Shown in pieces: positions 1-8,600 of a stretch of 15,778 nucleotides of DNA. The stretch covers positions 1-15,778 of the forward strand of contig CAYRJN010000084.1 of the NCBI GenBank assembly GCA_964424545.1, in the 5' to 3' direction. Source of the DNA: JAUVIB01 sp964424545. GTDB taxonomy: Bacteria; Calditrichota; Calditrichia; Calditrichales; Calditrichaceae. The position numbers and the translations under genes were made by a program. The notes below the pieces were generated by a model. It had not been told where the DNA came from. It saw only the letters and a program-made list of their open reading frames with translations, and ran no database searches. Every line of letters starts with the position of its first letter. Position 1 is the stretch's first letter.

Positions 1-1
1 G

Positions 2-1087
2 GCGCTTTCCATCATACTCCTGTTTTTCGCTTTGCTTAGCGCTCTTTATGCCATCCGTCCCGTTTCGGCAGATGCCCGCTTGCTAATGTGGCGCGTATCG
101 TTCAACGCTTTTCTTGAGCATCCCATATCGGGTATCGGTTACGGCAATATGGAAAAGGAGTATATGGAGTATCAGGCTGAATTTTTTAAGGATGAAAAAA
201 ATGTTGATCGTTATATTAAAGTGGTGGGCAACGTGGATCATGCCCATAACGAATATGTTCAGCTTTTGGCGGAAACGGGGGTTATAGGCTTTGTTTTATT
301 CGCCGCTTTCATTTTGGCGCTTTTCTATTTTTCACTTAACCTTATTTTTGAAAACAGACTGAATGAACGGCAAAAATATTATCTCGCGGGCGCCTTAAGC
401 GCTCTGCTTTCGGCGCTGGTGATCGCTTTTTTCGGATACTATTTTTATTTTTCCTATATCGCGGTTTTTGCCTTTGCGCTAATGGCTGTAATCGCCGCTA
501 TTTTAAAACAAAACGGGCTGCCGTTAATTACTTTTAATATAAATAGGCCATTAAGATACGCCTTAACGGCGGCGTCAGTATTGCTTTTTCTATTTACCGC
601 AAAAAACGCCTATAAGGATATATCGTCCCGCAAGATTTGGCGGGAAGCGTTTATGCTGTCTTTAAGCGGTCAAAAACAAGCGGCGCTACAAAAATACAAC
701 GCCATTTATGCCGTGATGCGTTATAACGGCGAATATCTGTTTAATCTCGGCGCGCTCTATGTAAGCGCCGACAGCGTACAAAAAGGCCTGGATTTATTGC
801 AGCGTGCAAAAATAAGTTATTCCAATCCCAAATTATACATTGCTTTGGGACGGGGATATGAAAAATCAGATGATTATGAAAACGCCATTGAGAATTATAA
901 AAGAGCGTCCACTATGATGCCGCACCAGATGTTTCCGCACTATTTAATGGCGAAGTTGCATCAAAAACAGGGAAATAAGCAAGCGGCGGCTTCCGAAGCG
1001 CAGAAAATAATCAATCTGCCAATTCGCGTAAAAAGTTCCGCGGTATTTGAGATGAAAAAGGAGATGAAAGATTTAATTGAAGAGTGA
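2..1087 (+). CDS. O-antigen ligase/polymerase-like membrane protein with C-terminal TPRs (5' end outside window)
   Basis: This is the C-terminal part of a polytopic membrane protein. The frame is open from base 2, so the true start lies upstream; the TTG at 32 is internal. The visible part begins inside a hydrophobic segment. It continues into a Wzy_C-like periplasmic loop with Arg followed by HPISGIGYGN and then HAHNEYVQLLAETG, the His/Asn-rich signature of O-antigen ligases and polymerases (WaaL/Wzy superfamily). Three or four further membrane segments follow. The last roughly 150 residues are helical TPR-like repeats, clearest around NPKLYIALGRGYEKSDDYENA. The closing stretch, from NLPIRVKSS to the final Glu residues, resembles the tails of Bacteroidota Wzy_C-TPR proteins as I remember them. 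The likely role is joining or polymerising surface glycan units on the periplasmic side of the inner membrane. The exact substrate cannot be read from the sequence, and ligase versus polymerase is undecided. Confidence 0.85.
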   Translation, partial: ALSIILLFFALLSALYAIRPVSADARLLMWRVSFNAFLEHPISGIGYGNMEKEYMEYQAEFFKDEKNVDRYIKVVGNVDHAHNEYVQLLAETGVIGFVLFAAFILALFYFSLNLIFENRLNERQKYYLAGALSALLSALVIAFFGYYFYFSYIAVFAFALMAVIAAILKQNGLPLITFNINRPLRYALTAASVLLFLFTAKNAYKDISSRKIWREAFMLSLSGQKQAALQKYNAIYAVMRYNGEYLFNLGALYVSADSVQKGLDLLQRAKISYSNPKLYIALGRGYEKSDDYENAIENYKRASTMMPHQMFPHYLMAKLHQKQGNKQAAASEAQKIINLPIRVKSSAVFEMKKEMKDLIEE

Positions 1088-1126
1088 TTTTGATAATTGG
1101 TATTAAAAATAGGATTGGATAGATAA

Positions 1127-1272
1127 ACATCCCACTTCGAAGAGGGATAAAGGGGAATGTTTCAATTTTTCGTAGTTGGGAAAAAGTATAAGTAGTGGGA
1201 GCTGTGAAGATTCGGACATCCCCCGCTTTTACCTTCGGCAAAAGCAGCCCCCTTTGAACGGGGAATTAAAGG
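1127..1272. repeat. Degenerate GC-rich intergenic repeat remnants with a hairpin
   Basis: Two related blocks lie about 90 bases apart. The first (1127-1160) reads AACATCCC, TTCGAA, then GGGATAAAGGGGAATGTT, so its ends are roughly inverted. The second (1216-1267) has ACATCCCCC, a hairpin and then CCCCCTTTGAACGGGGAATT. The hairpin arms are GCTTTTACC (1225-1233) and GGCAAAAGC (1237-1245), 8 of 9 pairs around a TTC loop. Poly-C and poly-G blocks joined by TTCGAA or TTTGAA look like a dispersed intergenic repeat family rather than a terminator, because no T-run follows. Only two degraded copies are visible, so the family assignment is tentative. Confidence 0.45.
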
Positions 1273-1741
1273 CGTTTAAATTGGTATTATTTATAAAAAA
1301 TAGAGTTGTTTTTTGTCCTTCAGTAGGAATATATTCCCGATAAATACAGCTATTTTTCAGTTATAGTAAACTATACACAAAATGATATAGCCTAATAGAA
1401 ACATTGATTATACAAGGCGAAAAAACAAATAAACTTTTATGATGTCTATTAAAAATTGGCGGTAAAATCTTTCTAATTTAATGTTTTTTTCAAAAATAGT
1501 CCGGAATTTTAAAAAGTCCATTAGATAAACCGCCATAATAAATATGACACGCCTGATTTATAAAATATTTTAAAGCTTATTCTTTCAATAATTGTTTAAT
1601 ATTATTTTGGCTTTATTTAAAAAGAATTTCTAATCTGTATAACTTGGAAAATCGCTAACAAGTCAGGATGTTTTTTATCGAGATGGAGTAGCTAAATCAT
1701 AAATAGTTTTTGCTTAAAAAAAATAGACGATATTTTATGTA

Positions 1742-1784
1742 TTGTGCATTTAAGGTTTCTCTCCCGTATTTGCGGGATCGAAAT
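1742..1784 (-). repeat. Dispersed intergenic repeat, copy A
   Basis: Read on the minus strand, this stretch has the blocks ATTTCGAT (1777-1784), CGGGAGA (1760-1766) and AATGCACAA (1742-1750). The same three blocks occur in the same order on the plus strand at 5243-5308, with a longer gap before the last block. A small hairpin, TCCCG/CGGGA (1762-1766 with 1773-1777, six-base loop), sits between the first two blocks. Shared ordered blocks in two unrelated spacers indicate a dispersed non-coding repeat, here inverted relative to the other copy. Confidence 0.45.
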
Positions 1785-1871
1785 GAAAATTTTGTCCTTT
1801 TTTACCATTTTGGATTGTTACTTGTCTTAAATAGGTATTATAGGTTTTGTTAAAGATGATATCTTTTAAAA

Positions 1872-3911
1872 ATGGATAATATTAGAATGAAAAAAAACAA
1901 TTTGATACATTTATTTATTGCTTTTGCGGTAATACTTCAGCTTTTATCCTCGTGCAGCGATATTCCTTCTGAAGTGGCCGACACTTTGGATAAAGCGGGT
2001 AAAAACGCGGTGGAGTTACAGCGGGTAATAGATCATTATAAATCCCTCGGTGATAAAGAAAAGTTGCAAGCCGCTTATTTTTTACTAAGGGATATGAAAT
2101 ATAAATACGGATTATATTATCCGAATTACGATTTTTATGTTAACTTATCTCATAAAGTTGATTCAATTCGTAGTATTATGTCGTGCCAAGATTATCTTGA
2201 TAAGTTTATACAGGAAGAGATTTCACAACATAATATAACTCGCGGTAAACCGCAAATTAAGTATGATATGAATGTCATTACGGCTGATTATTTAATTGAA
2301 AATATAGATTTGGCTTTTGAAGTTTGGCGGACAAAGCCTTGGGCAAAACATATCGATTTTGAAGAATTTTGTGAATGGATATTGCCATATAGGGTAAACA
2401 ACGAACCTTTGCAAATATGGCGTAAATATTTTTATGATAAATTTAATAAATTGAATGTCAAAAAAGGAGATAGTAGTGATCCTAAAAATATTGCATTTCA
2501 AATTAACGATTCTCTCTCTTATATTTTTTATTCCCCGAAATTAAAAGTAATGCCCGATTATGGCGGGATTGATTTATCTAAATTGAAAATAGGAGTATGT
2601 CGTCATCGTTATCTCATAATTACTATGGCGTTAAGAAGTATTGGCATTCCTACGACTATTGATTTTACCTATCAATATAATTCAAGGAGAGACGGCAGCC
2701 ATTCTTGGACAGTACTTTTGGATAAAGATAAAGAAATAGTTGCCTTTAATGGCGGTGAAAAGAAAATAGAATTTTTAAAACCGGCTTATTGCCCCTTAGG
2801 CGCTGACGGCGCGGCAGACGGAATACTTAAAGTTACAACCGTTTTTAGAAAAAAATATGCTATGCAGATAAGCTCACTTGCCTTAAAATCGATTAAAAAT
2901 CTGCCGCTAAACTTTACAAATCCGTTTATTGAAAAAGTAACCCTTCAGTATGGAAAGAACGATAATACTGATTTGAAAATAGAATTGAATAACGCAGTTA
3001 ATGGCGGCTATGTATATTTATATACTTTTACAAAGGGATTCAATTTGATAGCTGTTGATTATACACTTATTAATAATGGATACGCACTTTTTAAACATAT
3101 TGGAAAGTCAGGTATATATTTTTGTAAAAAACTGTCTAATGGAAAATTGAATCCGTATGGCCAAGCATTTTTGATTGGCGAAAAAGGAAAACCGATTTAC
3201 ATTAATCCTGATATAGTACACCAAGAAACTCTTAAACTGTATCGTAAATATCCTCAAAATGTTTATAATACACGTAATCATTGCATTCAAGGAAGCAATC
3301 AATCAGATTTTAAAAAATACGAGACATTATATACTTTGCCGGAAAGAGTGATTGAGTTTAAGAAAATTTACGTTCATCCCTTAAAAAAATATCGCTATTA
3401 CCGCTATTTTTCACCAAATGGGACCCCTGATATTAAAATCGCGTCTGTAAAATTATTCTATGAAAAAGAGGGACGTATAAAGTTAGTAAAACAAAAAAAG
3501 ATTTTCGGTTTTATGCGGGATACCGTTACTTGTAATGATGAAATTATGAAAAATGCATTTGATGGTGATATTCGTACTAATTTTAATGCGCCAAGCGGTT
3601 CATGGGTTGCCGTGGATGTTGGAAAACCGGTAAGATTAACCGCTCTTAGCGTAATGCCGCGTAGCAGTTTTAATATTGTTGAGCCGGGACATCTATACGA
3701 ATTATTCTATTTTGATAAAGGCAAATGGATATCGGTAGGGCAAAAAGTAGCTTTAAAAAATCATGTTGTTTTTAATAATGTTCCTTCCAATGCATTGTAC
3801 CTTTTACGCGATCGTACAATGGGAGTTGAAGAGAGAAGATTCTTTTATAAGAATGGTAGACAAATCTGGGTGGCGCCGTTTGATTACGATAAAAAAAGAA
3901 ATTCACTTTGA
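1872..3911 (+). CDS. Lipoprotein with transglutaminase-like domain and C-terminal discoidin-like domain
   Basis: This is a predicted secreted lipoprotein of 679 residues. The N-terminus has Lys residues, a hydrophobic stretch and a lipobox LSSC with Cys28 as the lipidation site. The internal ATG at 1887 (residue 6, followed by KKNN) would give a more typical signal peptide and may be the real start; neither start has a good Shine-Dalgarno. Residues 30-235 are helical. A transglutaminase/protease-like core follows, with Cys243 in GVCRHRY and His277 in GSHSW. The expected third residue, Asp, is not evident: the equivalent stretch reads VAFNGG. Residues 340-460 look like beta-sandwich. Residues 500-660 form a discoidin (F5/8 type C)-like fold, with YRYYRYFSPNG, AFDGD, SGSWVAVDVGKP and VEPGHLYELFY. 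This architecture matches a Bacteroidota family I recall as transglutaminase-domain lipoproteins. A peptide- or glycan-processing role at the cell surface is inference. The gene looks more AT-rich than its neighbours. It lies 83 bases upstream of the efflux adaptor, but no functional link is evident. Confidence 0.85.
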   Translation: MDNIRMKKNNLIHLFIAFAVILQLLSSCSDIPSEVADTLDKAGKNAVELQRVIDHYKSLGDKEKLQAAYFLLRDMKYKYGLYYPNYDFYVNLSHKVDSIRSIMSCQDYLDKFIQEEISQHNITRGKPQIKYDMNVITADYLIENIDLAFEVWRTKPWAKHIDFEEFCEWILPYRVNNEPLQIWRKYFYDKFNKLNVKKGDSSDPKNIAFQINDSLSYIFYSPKLKVMPDYGGIDLSKLKIGVCRHRYLIITMALRSIGIPTTIDFTYQYNSRRDGSHSWTVLLDKDKEIVAFNGGEKKIEFLKPAYCPLGADGAADGILKVTTVFRKKYAMQISSLALKSIKNLPLNFTNPFIEKVTLQYGKNDNTDLKIELNNAVNGGYVYLYTFTKGFNLIAVDYTLINNGYALFKHIGKSGIYFCKKLSNGKLNPYGQAFLIGEKGKPIYINPDIVHQETLKLYRKYPQNVYNTRNHCIQGSNQSDFKKYETLYTLPERVIEFKKIYVHPLKKYRYYRYFSPNGTPDIKIASVKLFYEKEGRIKLVKQKKIFGFMRDTVTCNDEIMKNAFDGDIRTNFNAPSGSWVAVDVGKPVRLTALSVMPRSSFNIVEPGHLYELFYFDKGKWISVGQKVALKNHVVFNNVPSNALYLLRDRTMGVEERRFFYKNGRQIWVAPFDYDKKRNSL

Positions 3912-3994
3912 TATATTTTGCTCTTTAACCAAAAAATAATTAAACTATCGAGTAATTTATGCCTAATAAAAATATTCCGTAAAGAAACTATTTT

Positions 3995-5149
3995 ATGAAA
4001 TTCACAAAAATAATACTACTTTCTATTTCTTTCGTTATATTTTCTGTCATTATTCTCTATTTTTTACCATTTAAAAAGGATAAAGAGAAGGAAATTGAGA
4101 AAGTAAAGCCGGACAGCGTGGAAAATGTGGTCAAGGTTAAGGTCGGGAAGGCTGAAACGGCCGATTTGATTCAATACGTTTATACTCAAGGCTATGCTGA
4201 AGCATTGAATAAGACGCCAGTTACCCTAAAAACAGGCGGCTATATCCGTAAAATCGCCGGTAAAAACGGACAGAAGGTAAAAAAAGGCCAAATATTGCTG
4301 CAATTGGAAAATGAAGAGCAAAAGATCGCTCTTTCCGAGGCGCGTTCGGCGCTTATAAAATCCATTATCGATTTCGGCGTTACGGTTAGCAATAGAGATT
4401 CTGCCATTAGCTATGTTGAACGCCTGTTTAAATATCAGAATCGTGATTTTGAAAATTTGCAAAGCGATTTTAGCAGGAATCTTCTTAAAGGGAAGCGGCG
4501 CAACGATGTGATGGCCGTGCAAAGCGGATTGACGGACGCGTATAATAAGTATCTTCGCGCTAAATTGAACTATGAACGGACGCGCTTTATGGCGCCGTTT
4601 TCCGGCGTTATGGGCGAGGTTAAATGCAAAGAGACGCAATGGCTTCAAGCGGGTGCGCAAGCGGCAGTGTTATATGATCTTTCCGTCATAAAATTTAATG
4701 CGCCCATATTAGAAGACGATGTTCCCGAAATTAAACCGAACGCTCTATCCGTATTAAATATTTCCGCTTTACCAAATAATACGTATCAGGCGCTAATTAA
4801 AGAGATAAATCCGACTATTGATCCCGAAAAACGCACCATGTCCGTGGGGATTTATCTTTCCAATAAAGAGCGCAAAATAAAACCAGGGATGAGCGCGCGG
4901 ATCAAAATAAAAACCAATGTTTATAAAAACAGACTGCTTGTTCCCAAAAAAGCGGTGCTGATTCGTGACGGCAGGGAGCTTGTTTTTATTGTGCGGGAAT
5001 CAAAAGCCGTTTGGTGCTATGTAAAAACAGGTCACAAAAACGATCAATATGTGGAAATCCTTTCCTCTACTTTTAATCTAAAAGCGGGGGAGCCGATTAT
5101 AACGGAAGGGCATTTTTCCATTGCCCACGGGGCTAAGGTAAAGTATTAA
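3995..5149 (+). CDS. RND efflux periplasmic adaptor (membrane fusion protein)
   Basis: This 384-residue protein has the layout of an RND adaptor (HlyD/AcrA/MdtA type). Residues 5-25 are one hydrophobic segment that anchors it in the inner membrane; there is no lipobox, so it is not an AcrA-style lipoprotein. The first half of the lipoyl-like domain is at about 75-105, with GGYIRKIAGKNGQKVKKGQ followed by LLQLEN. An alpha-helical hairpin spans about 106-192. The second lipoyl half is at about 197-228, starting APFSGVMGEV. A beta-barrel with INPTIDPEKRTMSVGIYL and KIKPGMSARIKI follows, then a membrane-proximal domain with LLVPKKAVLIRDGRELVFIV. It should link an RND permease to an outer-membrane channel. 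The two permeases downstream are the obvious partners, although a 495-base repeat-filled spacer intervenes. No clear Shine-Dalgarno precedes the ATG at 3995, but the signal-anchor begins there directly. The substrate is unknown. Confidence 0.92.
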   Translation: MKFTKIILLSISFVIFSVIILYFLPFKKDKEKEIEKVKPDSVENVVKVKVGKAETADLIQYVYTQGYAEALNKTPVTLKTGGYIRKIAGKNGQKVKKGQILLQLENEEQKIALSEARSALIKSIIDFGVTVSNRDSAISYVERLFKYQNRDFENLQSDFSRNLLKGKRRNDVMAVQSGLTDAYNKYLRAKLNYERTRFMAPFSGVMGEVKCKETQWLQAGAQAAVLYDLSVIKFNAPILEDDVPEIKPNALSVLNISALPNNTYQALIKEINPTIDPEKRTMSVGIYLSNKERKIKPGMSARIKIKTNVYKNRLLVPKKAVLIRDGRELVFIVRESKAVWCYVKTGHKNDQYVEILSSTFNLKAGEPIITEGHFSIAHGAKVKY

Positions 5150-5191
5150 TAAAAAATAAAAAATAAAAAATAAAAAGTAAAAAATAAAAAA
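5150..5191 (+). repeat. Heptanucleotide A/T tandem repeat, six units
   Basis: Starting on the first base after the adaptor stop codon there are six consecutive 7-base units TAAAAAA; the fourth unit is TAAAAAG. T occurs exactly at 5150, 5157, 5164, 5171, 5178, 5185 and 5192. This is a slippage-prone microsatellite. Its position between adaptor and permease genes means length changes could affect spacing or transcript structure, which is inference. Confidence 0.85.
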
Positions 5192-5242
5192 TATAAAAGA
5201 GCGCGGCTTTGCAAATTGATTGATGAAAATGACCTATCTGTT

Positions 5243-5308
5243 ATTTCGATGATCCTGTATATGCGGGAGAATGCGGCAATCTTCAGCGGTAAATCAAGGA
5301 ATGCACAA
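5243..5308 (+). repeat. Dispersed intergenic repeat, copy B
   Basis: This stretch carries ATTTCGAT (5243-5250), CGGGAGA (5264-5270) and AATGCACAA (5300-5308). These are the same blocks, in the same order, as copy A on the minus strand at 1742-1784. About 18 more bases separate the last two blocks here than in copy A. It is non-coding and degenerate. Confidence 0.45.
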
Positions 5309-5405
5309 GTAAGAAAACGATTTCTGTGTCCGAAAATTAAGCATCAAGATTGAGAAAATCACAGTGTTATGGGAATAAGGGAAAATTTTTTTACCCCATC
5401 CCAGG

Positions 5406-5433
5406 CCCTTCCCCTGACAAAACAGGTGAAGGG
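5406..5433. repeat. GC-rich hairpin, REP-like
   Basis: The arms CCCTTCCCCTG (5406-5416) and CAGGTGAAGGG (5423-5433) pair at 10 of 11 positions around a six-base loop ACAAAA. No T-run follows directly, so a REP-like intergenic repeat fits better than a terminator. A weak terminator or RNA-stabilising role for the upstream adaptor transcript remains possible. Confidence 0.55.
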
Positions 5434-5452
5434 AGCAAAACAAATATACTAT

Positions 5453-5484
5453 TGTCATTGTCCCGATTTGTCGGAGCCATGACA
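5453..5484 (+). terminator. Two-part hairpin followed by pyrimidine tract; terminator-like or repeat-derived
   Basis: Outer arms TGTCAT (5453-5458) and ATGACA (5479-5484) are perfectly complementary. Inner arms CCGA (5463-5466) and TCGG (5471-5474) close on a TTTG loop, and four-base internal loops separate the two stems symmetrically. A run of T and C begins six bases further on. This could end transcription after the adaptor gene, or be a small palindromic intergenic repeat. The short inner stem makes efficient termination uncertain. Confidence 0.4.
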
Positions 5485-5490
5485 GGCGGT

Positions 5491-5518
5491 TTTTTCTTTT
5501 TTCATTTTTCTTTTTTCA
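5491..5518 (-). repeat. Second heptad tract, opposite orientation (TGAAAAA / AGAAAAA on minus strand)
   Basis: The 14-base unit TTTTTCTTTTTTCA occurs twice without change (5491-5504 and 5505-5518), which is four heptads alternating TTTTTCT and TTTTTCA. On the minus strand they read TGAAAAA and AGAAAAA, close to the TAAAAAA heptads at 5150-5191. The two tracts face each other across about 300 bases. No promoter for the permease genes could be called confidently between here and 5645. Confidence 0.75.
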
Positions 5519-5644
5519 TTATAATTGTGGAAGGAGAAATTTACAAGTTTTATTAAATGAATAGGCTCTTCATCATCTCTTGCAGAAATGAACAATAATG
5601 TTACTTTTTTGAAATTTCAACACGATTGATTACAAAACAAATCT

Positions 5645-8600
5645 ATGACCAAATTACTGCAAACCATATTAAAGCGTCCCATAACCGTTTTAATGTTTTA
5701 CACAGGCATACTATTGCTCGGGGCAATATCCTTTAAGGAGCTGTCAGTAGAACTTTTTCCACCTATCGAATTTCCGCAAATCACTATCCGAACACTCTAT
5801 CCGGGGGCTATGCCGGAAGAGGTGGAATATAACCTCACGCGGCCCTTGGAAGAGAGCATTGCTTCCATCGATAATGTAAAAAAGATCTATTCCCGTTCCC
5901 TTGAAAACGAATCGATTATCAAAGTTAGTTTTCATTGGGGAACGCCTATGAAATACGCCGTCCTGTCGGTTAGGGAGCGCATCGACAAAATATCGGAATG
6001 GCTGCCCATGGCGGTAAAAAGATCGATAATTAATCAGAAAAATCCGCAAAACAGTCCCATTATGCTGATGGCGTTAAGTGGTGGCAATCTGTATGAGCAG
6101 AAGAACTTTGCCGAATATATTGTCAAGCGAAGATTGGAGCAGATAAAGGGCGTCGCTTCCGTCGAACTTCAGGGCGCTCCGGAACGGGAAATCCGCATTT
6201 TGTTTAATCCCCACAAGCTGGATGCGCTTAAAATAAGCACACAAGATATAATCGGCAGTTTAAAAAATAATAATATTCTCATTGGAGGCGGCAGTATAAA
6301 GCAGGGTTATTTTAGAAAAATGCTGCGCATCGAGGGTGAATTCCGCAGCGTGGAGGAGATTGGCGAAATTTTTGTTGTTACCAAAGATAAACGCTTGATT
6401 AAATTGAAACAAATTGCGGATATAAAAGATGGTTTTAAAGAGCGGGAATCGCTTTCTCTAATAAACGGTAATGAATGTATCGGATTGGCGGTAATAAAGG
6501 AGAGCGGTTCAAATACCATCAATATATCATCAAAGATTGAAGAAATTATTTCCGACCTAAAAACGCAGTATCCTGATATTAAAATCACCCGTGTTTACAG
6601 CAGTGCAAAATTTGTAAAACAGTCGGTTTACAGCGTAATCAATGCTATTGTTTTAGGTGGGTTTCTCGCTTTTATCAGCCTTTTTCTCTTTTTGAATGAT
6701 AAACGTTCGCCTTTTATTCTGCTTTTTTCCATTCCACTGTCGTTAATTATCACTTTGATTGTAATGTATATGCGCGGTATCAGTTTGAATATTATCTCTC
6801 TCGCCGGATTGGCGCTTGGTACGGGAATGCTGGTGGATAATTCCATTGTAATTTTGGAAAATATCCACCGATTAAAAGAGATGGGAATATCGCTTTATGA
6901 AGCAGCCTGGCGCGGCGTGAAAGAGGTGGTTATGCCCATTACGGCTTCCACCCTGACGACTATCGCCGTATTTTTACCAATTGTTTTTTTGAAAGATGTT
7001 TCGTCGTTTATATTCAGGCAACAGGCTGAAACGGCGGCAATGGCACTACTGGCATCTCTGTTTGTGGGGATAACGGTTATTCCCATTCTTTATTATAAAT
7101 TTACCAATGAGAATACCGCTGGTTTGGAAAAAGAAAATAGCGCCTGGTATAAAAGTATTGAATTACATTATCATCGTTTATTAAAGAATGCGTTAAAGAA
7201 TTCGAAAAAGGTAATGATGGGAATTGGATTGCTGTTGCTTTTTTCATTAACCATACTGCTATTTTTAGATAACAGGCTATTGCCCGATGTGGAACAAAAT
7301 GCGGTTGAGGTGAATATAAATTTCCTCCCCGGTTCCACCATTGAATATATTGAACAAAAGGTTACTGCCTTGGAAAAAATTCTAAGCGGAGGTGTCATCT
7401 ATTCGCAAATGGGCAAACGCGAAGGAAGTTATGTAAATATAAACGAGCAGAAAATAAACAGAGCCTATGTTTACAGGAAAGATAAAGAGCCTTATGTTGG
7501 TAGTGATGAATTAATTAAGAAATTTAAAAAGAATCTCGGCCGGAATGAAAACATCGAGTATGTATTTAAAAAGGTACAAACCGCGCTTTCACGCCTTTTT
7601 GATCGGCAGGGCGCTGCGATGACCGTTGATATTCAAGGTAAGGATATTAGCGTTTTGAATACCATATCCATTGATCTGATGCGCCTGCTTGATAAAAATC
7701 TTCCGGGCAGGATTAGCGGGTCAAATTTCTTTGAAAAATATCCGTCAATACGCTTACTTTTGGATCGTGATAAGATTATTCAGTATGGGTTGAACGAAAT
7801 GCAATTGGTTCAACACGTATCCACTGTTTTAAAAGGCGAATTGGCTACAAAATATCGATATTTTGACCGGAAGTTTGATATTTTGGTGCGGGGTAAAGAA
7901 CGGTTTAGGGAGGATCTGGATGAATTGCTTAATACCAACATTTCAGGATATCCTTTAAGGAATTTCGTAACGATTCATCCCGCACAATATTTAAGTGCCA
8001 TTGAACGGTTGAATCAGGCGCGTATTTTTCAAATACGGATACAGCCAAACGCGGAAAGTTTTGTGGATCTGCATGATAAACTAAAGGGGATTCTAAATAA
8101 TCTCTCCGTTCCACAAGGCTATTCGGTTCATATTGGCGGCGACTGGCAAGATACACAAAATTCGTTGAATAATCTTATTTTAGCCTTCCTCCTGTCCGTA
8201 ATTCTTGTCTATCTGATACTCGCGGCGCAGTTTGAATCGTTAAAACTTCCGTTTATTATTCTTTTTACCATACCGTTATCTTTAATCGGTATATTACCGC
8301 TGCTTTTTATCTCCGGCACAACCTTAAACATTATTTCCGGTATCGGTTTCGTGGTTATTGCAGGAATTGTGGTTAATGACGGTATTATAAAAATTGAATT
8401 TATCAATAGAATGCACAAATCCGGTAAAAGTGTTGATGATGCTATTTTAACGGCAGGGAAGATGCGGTTGCGTCCTATTCTTATTACTACGATTACAACG
8501 GTATTCGGACTACTGCCGCTTGCGCTTGGGATTGGTAAAGGCGCGGAATTTCAACAGCCGATGGCCATTGTTATTGTTGGTGGGATTTCCGTATCGACTC

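Larger units (their letters stand above)
1088..1871. other. Long AT-rich intergenic spacer, no gene seen
   Basis: No credible coding frame was found in these 784 bases. The first 180 bases carry GC-richer repeat remnants, listed separately. The rest is strongly AT-rich. It contains a 12-base palindrome, GGAATATATTCC, at 1326-1337. It also holds a long-range inverted repeat: TGGCGGT at 1457-1463 pairs with ACCGCCA at 1529-1535, and inside it CTAAT at 1473-1477 pairs with ATTAG at 1520-1524. Near the 3' end is a dispersed repeat copy (1742-1784). A promoter for the downstream lipoprotein gene must lie in or near this spacer, but no box pair stands out enough to call. Confidence 0.6.

Noticed and set aside
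1011..1241. Minus-strand open frame spanning the end of the Wzy_C gene and repeat remnants
   Set aside because: It overlaps a real coding end and repeat sequence and shows no conserved features.
1326..1337. Palindrome GGAATATATTCC as an operator
   Set aside because: It lies over 500 bases from the next start codon, has no promoter nearby, and is a short AT-rich palindrome in an AT-rich spacer.
4226..4660. 144-codon minus-strand open frame inside the adaptor gene
   Set aside because: It lies wholly antisense to a well-supported conserved gene, with low-complexity composition and no recognisable domain.
5150..5518. CRISPR-like array from the regular heptads
   Set aside because: The units are 7-base low-complexity tracts without spacers, and no cas genes are present.
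5350..5556. Short plus-strand open frame of 68 codons in the adaptor-permease spacer
   Set aside because: Its sequence is made of the repeat hairpins and the pyrimidine tract. It has no ribosome binding site and no protein-like composition.
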